From: Deltaproteobacteria bacterium
Lineage (GTDB): Bacteria > Desulfobacterota > DSM-4660 > Desulfatiglandales > HGW-15
Length of the DNA: 16,299 nt
Assembly (NCBI GenBank): GCA_016932235.1
Contig: JAFGDF010000022.1
Span: 1 to 16,299 of the forward strand
Direction of reading: 5' to 3'
Part shown: piece by piece, positions 14,780 to 16,299 of the stretch
Position numbering within the stretch: position 1 is the stretch's first letter
Layout of the letters: each line of letters opens with the position of its first letter
Translations under genes and position numbers: made by a program
The notes under the pieces: generated by a model
What the model was told of the DNA's origin: nothing
Databases searched by the model: none
The model's input: only the letters and a program-made list of their open reading frames with translations

Positions 14780-16174
14780 CTAATTGATCTTTGACGTGCT
14801 GACAGAAAGTCGGTGAAGAAGGGTCATCGCGAATCTTTTCAGGAAAAGCAGCTGAATTTCCTCGGAGGATTTATCCAGCAAAACCGCGCTTATCTTTAGC
14901 AGGATACAGTCGGTGTCGGCCGCCACCGTAGCAGTCCTGGATTCCCCGCTCAGGTAGGCCATTTCACCAAAACACTCCCCCCTGCCGATAGAGGCTATAT
15001 CTTTATCGTTTTTTCTTACAACCGCCTTACCGCTCAGAATAATATAAAACGAATCATCAATATCTCCTTCTGTCAAAATAACGGTACCCCTCGTAACCTT
15101 AACGATACTGGCTGCTCCAAGTATCTCTTTGACCTGATCTTTCGAAAAATTCTCAAAAAATTGCACGTTACGGACATAATCAATCACATCATCCGATGCA
15201 TGAGTTTTTGAGGCCCCGTCTTTAAGCCCTCTCACGGCCACCCGGAGATCATAGGCAAAATCCATGCAGCTCTGATAACGTTGAGCGGATTCCTTTGCAA
15301 GCGCTTTTTTAACAATTTTTTCAAGAATAGGAGGCGTATCCGGTTTTATTTCTCTTATCGGGACAGGATCCTCATTCGTGATTTTGTATAAAATGGAAAA
15401 GTAGTTTTCACCCGGGAATGCCTTCCTGCCTGTGATAAGTTCATACAAAACGCACCCCAGTGAAAAAATATCACTTATGTTTTCAATCGGTTCTTCTTTT
15501 ACCCGCTCCGGTGACATATAGCTGGGGGAACCTATTATTCCTTTCGAAACAGTCTGTTCCGACTTGATATGAGCGATTCCAAAATCCGTTATCTTGACAT
15601 CCTGTGATTGATTGAGCATTATGTTAGATGGTTTAATATCTCTGTGGACGACTCCCCTCTGGTGTGCGTAATCAAGCGCCTTGCATGCCTGAAAAATAAC
15701 AGAGGCCGTCTTGCTTATCGGCATCAGATTATCCTCGCTGCAAAACTCCACCAATGTGGGGCCGTCAATATATTCCATAGTTATATAACAGAAATCCTCA
15801 TACATGCCGGCATCATAGATAGCAACGATATTTGGATGCATTAAGCGTCCCGCTGATTGGGCCTCGGTAAAAAATCTTTCCCTGTATTTATTTATGCGTT
15901 TGCCGACTATGTTCGAAGCGGGTCTGGAGATCTTAATGCCGACTTTTCTGTTTATATAAGGGTCTCTGCCAAGATAAACAACCCCCATGGAGCCCTGCCC
16001 GAGTTTTTCAATAATCTCATACCTGCCCACATTTTCGATACCCTTAAGGTCATTCAGAAATTTGGTGTCAACAGGGCTGACATCCTTTTCTCCACCAAGT
16101 ATCTTTGATTTCAGCCAGCTGGTGAACCCTCGTTTTTTTACGTCTGAATTCCCGTTATTTTCTCTGCTTCCCAA
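14780..16174 (-). CDS. Ser/Thr protein kinase fused to a cyclic-nucleotide-binding domain
   Basis: 464 residues. After a basic 50-residue N-terminus comes a complete Hanks-type kinase domain (about 52-310): Gly loop GQGSMGVVY (59-67), K81 (VGIK), E104 in helix C, HRDIKPSN (177-184, catalytic D179), DFG (197-199), and SPE in place of APE (221-223). A cNMP-binding domain follows (about 335-455) with the phosphate-binding cassette FGEMAYLSG-ESRTATV (E404, R413), so it should bind cAMP or cGMP. No transmembrane segment is visible, so this is a cytoplasmic, second-messenger-controlled kinase. The start is TTG at 16174 with GGGG about 7 nt upstream; an in-frame stop at 16184-16186 rules out earlier starts. 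It is co-transcribed with rimO, which suggests a link to translation or ribosome modification (inference). 16175-16299 contains no gene I can support. Confidence 0.93.
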   Translation of the reverse strand: MGSRENNGNSDVKKRGFTSWLKSKILGGEKDVSPVDTKFLNDLKGIENVGRYEIIEKLGQGSMGVVYLGRDPYINRKVGIKISRPASNIVGKRINKYRERFFTEAQSAGRLMHPNIVAIYDAGMYEDFCYITMEYIDGPTLVEFCSEDNLMPISKTASVIFQACKALDYAHQRGVVHRDIKPSNIMLNQSQDVKITDFGIAHIKSEQTVSKGIIGSPSYMSPERVKEEPIENISDIFSLGCVLYELITGRKAFPGENYFSILYKITNEDPVPIREIKPDTPPILEKIVKKALAKESAQRYQSCMDFAYDLRVAVRGLKDGASKTHASDDVIDYVRNVQFFENFSKDQVKEILGAASIVKVTRGTVILTEGDIDDSFYIILSGKAVVRKNDKDIASIGRGECFGEMAYLSGESRTATVAADTDCILLKISAVLLDKSSEEIQLLFLKRFAMTLLHRLSVSTSKIN

Positions 16175-16299
16175 ATCATACCCCTACTCAAACATTCATG
16201 ATTCTCTTTCAGTTTAGTACGAAAATAAGTTTTAATATATATCTGCATGAAATTCAGCGTTATGTCTAAAGATCGCGGTATGGGGAGCCCTTTTACGAG

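Noticed and set aside
16255..16299. Shared CGTAAAAGGG string with 7685-7700
   Set aside because: A ten-base match over 16 kb is weak evidence, and flanking bases do not match, so no repeat family is called.

Overview
The window most likely comes from a sulfate-reducing bacterium of the Desulfobacterota (old Deltaproteobacteria), possibly near Syntrophobacterales. This is inferred from a dissimilatory-type ATP sulfurylase, a histidine kinase/CBS-response-regulator cluster, TRAP and DASS anion transporter genes, and a Ser/Thr kinase with a cyclic-nucleotide domain. No rRNA, tRNA, CRISPR array, intact insertion sequence or phage gene is visible.

Layout. (1) 1-1655, minus strand: a small zinc-binding protein translationally coupled (2-nt gap) to a large FAD-dependent oxidoreductase of the fumarate reductase / AprA superfamily, which runs off the left edge. 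(2) 1719-2574, minus: decayed DNA, consisting of the C-terminal half of a TRAP transporter large subunit (DctM) and a dead ribbon-helix-helix antitoxin gene. (3) 2618-7336, minus: a regulated transport operon in transcription order sensor histidine kinase, single-domain response regulator, response regulator with two CBS domains, DASS/SLC13 anion transporter. (4) 7337-7916: no intact gene; a candidate promoter and the remnant of a further response regulator. (5) 7917-9778, minus: an intact SDR dehydrogenase followed by an MFS transporter killed by two in-frame stops and an internal deletion. (6) 9779-10081: divergent promoter region. (7) 10082-13313, plus: ATP sulfurylase (sat) with its own terminator, a metallo-beta-lactamase-fold hydrolase, a perfect 15-bp hairpin, and a molybdopterin-binding (MoeA/MogA-type) protein with a cysteine-rich tail. 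(8) 13438-16174, minus: a Ser/Thr kinase fused to a cNMP-binding domain, followed after 4 nt by rimO.

How the genes work together. The kinase and two receivers very probably control, or are controlled by the flux through, the adjacent DASS carrier; the CBS pair may add adenine-nucleotide sensing. Sat activates sulfate to APS, but aprBA and qmo do not follow it here. The left half (1-9000) has an unusually high share of broken transporter and regulator genes (DctM, MFS, antitoxin, response regulator), so it reads as an eroding accessory region. The right half (10000-16200) is intact.

The least ordinary items are the four-gene signalling/transport module whose carrier lacks the canonical SNT sodium/substrate motifs, a Sat lacking the usual zinc-binding cysteines, the kinase-cNMP/rimO pair, and the cysteine-tailed molybdopterin protein. 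I see no clear evidence for a wholly new defence or mobile system.
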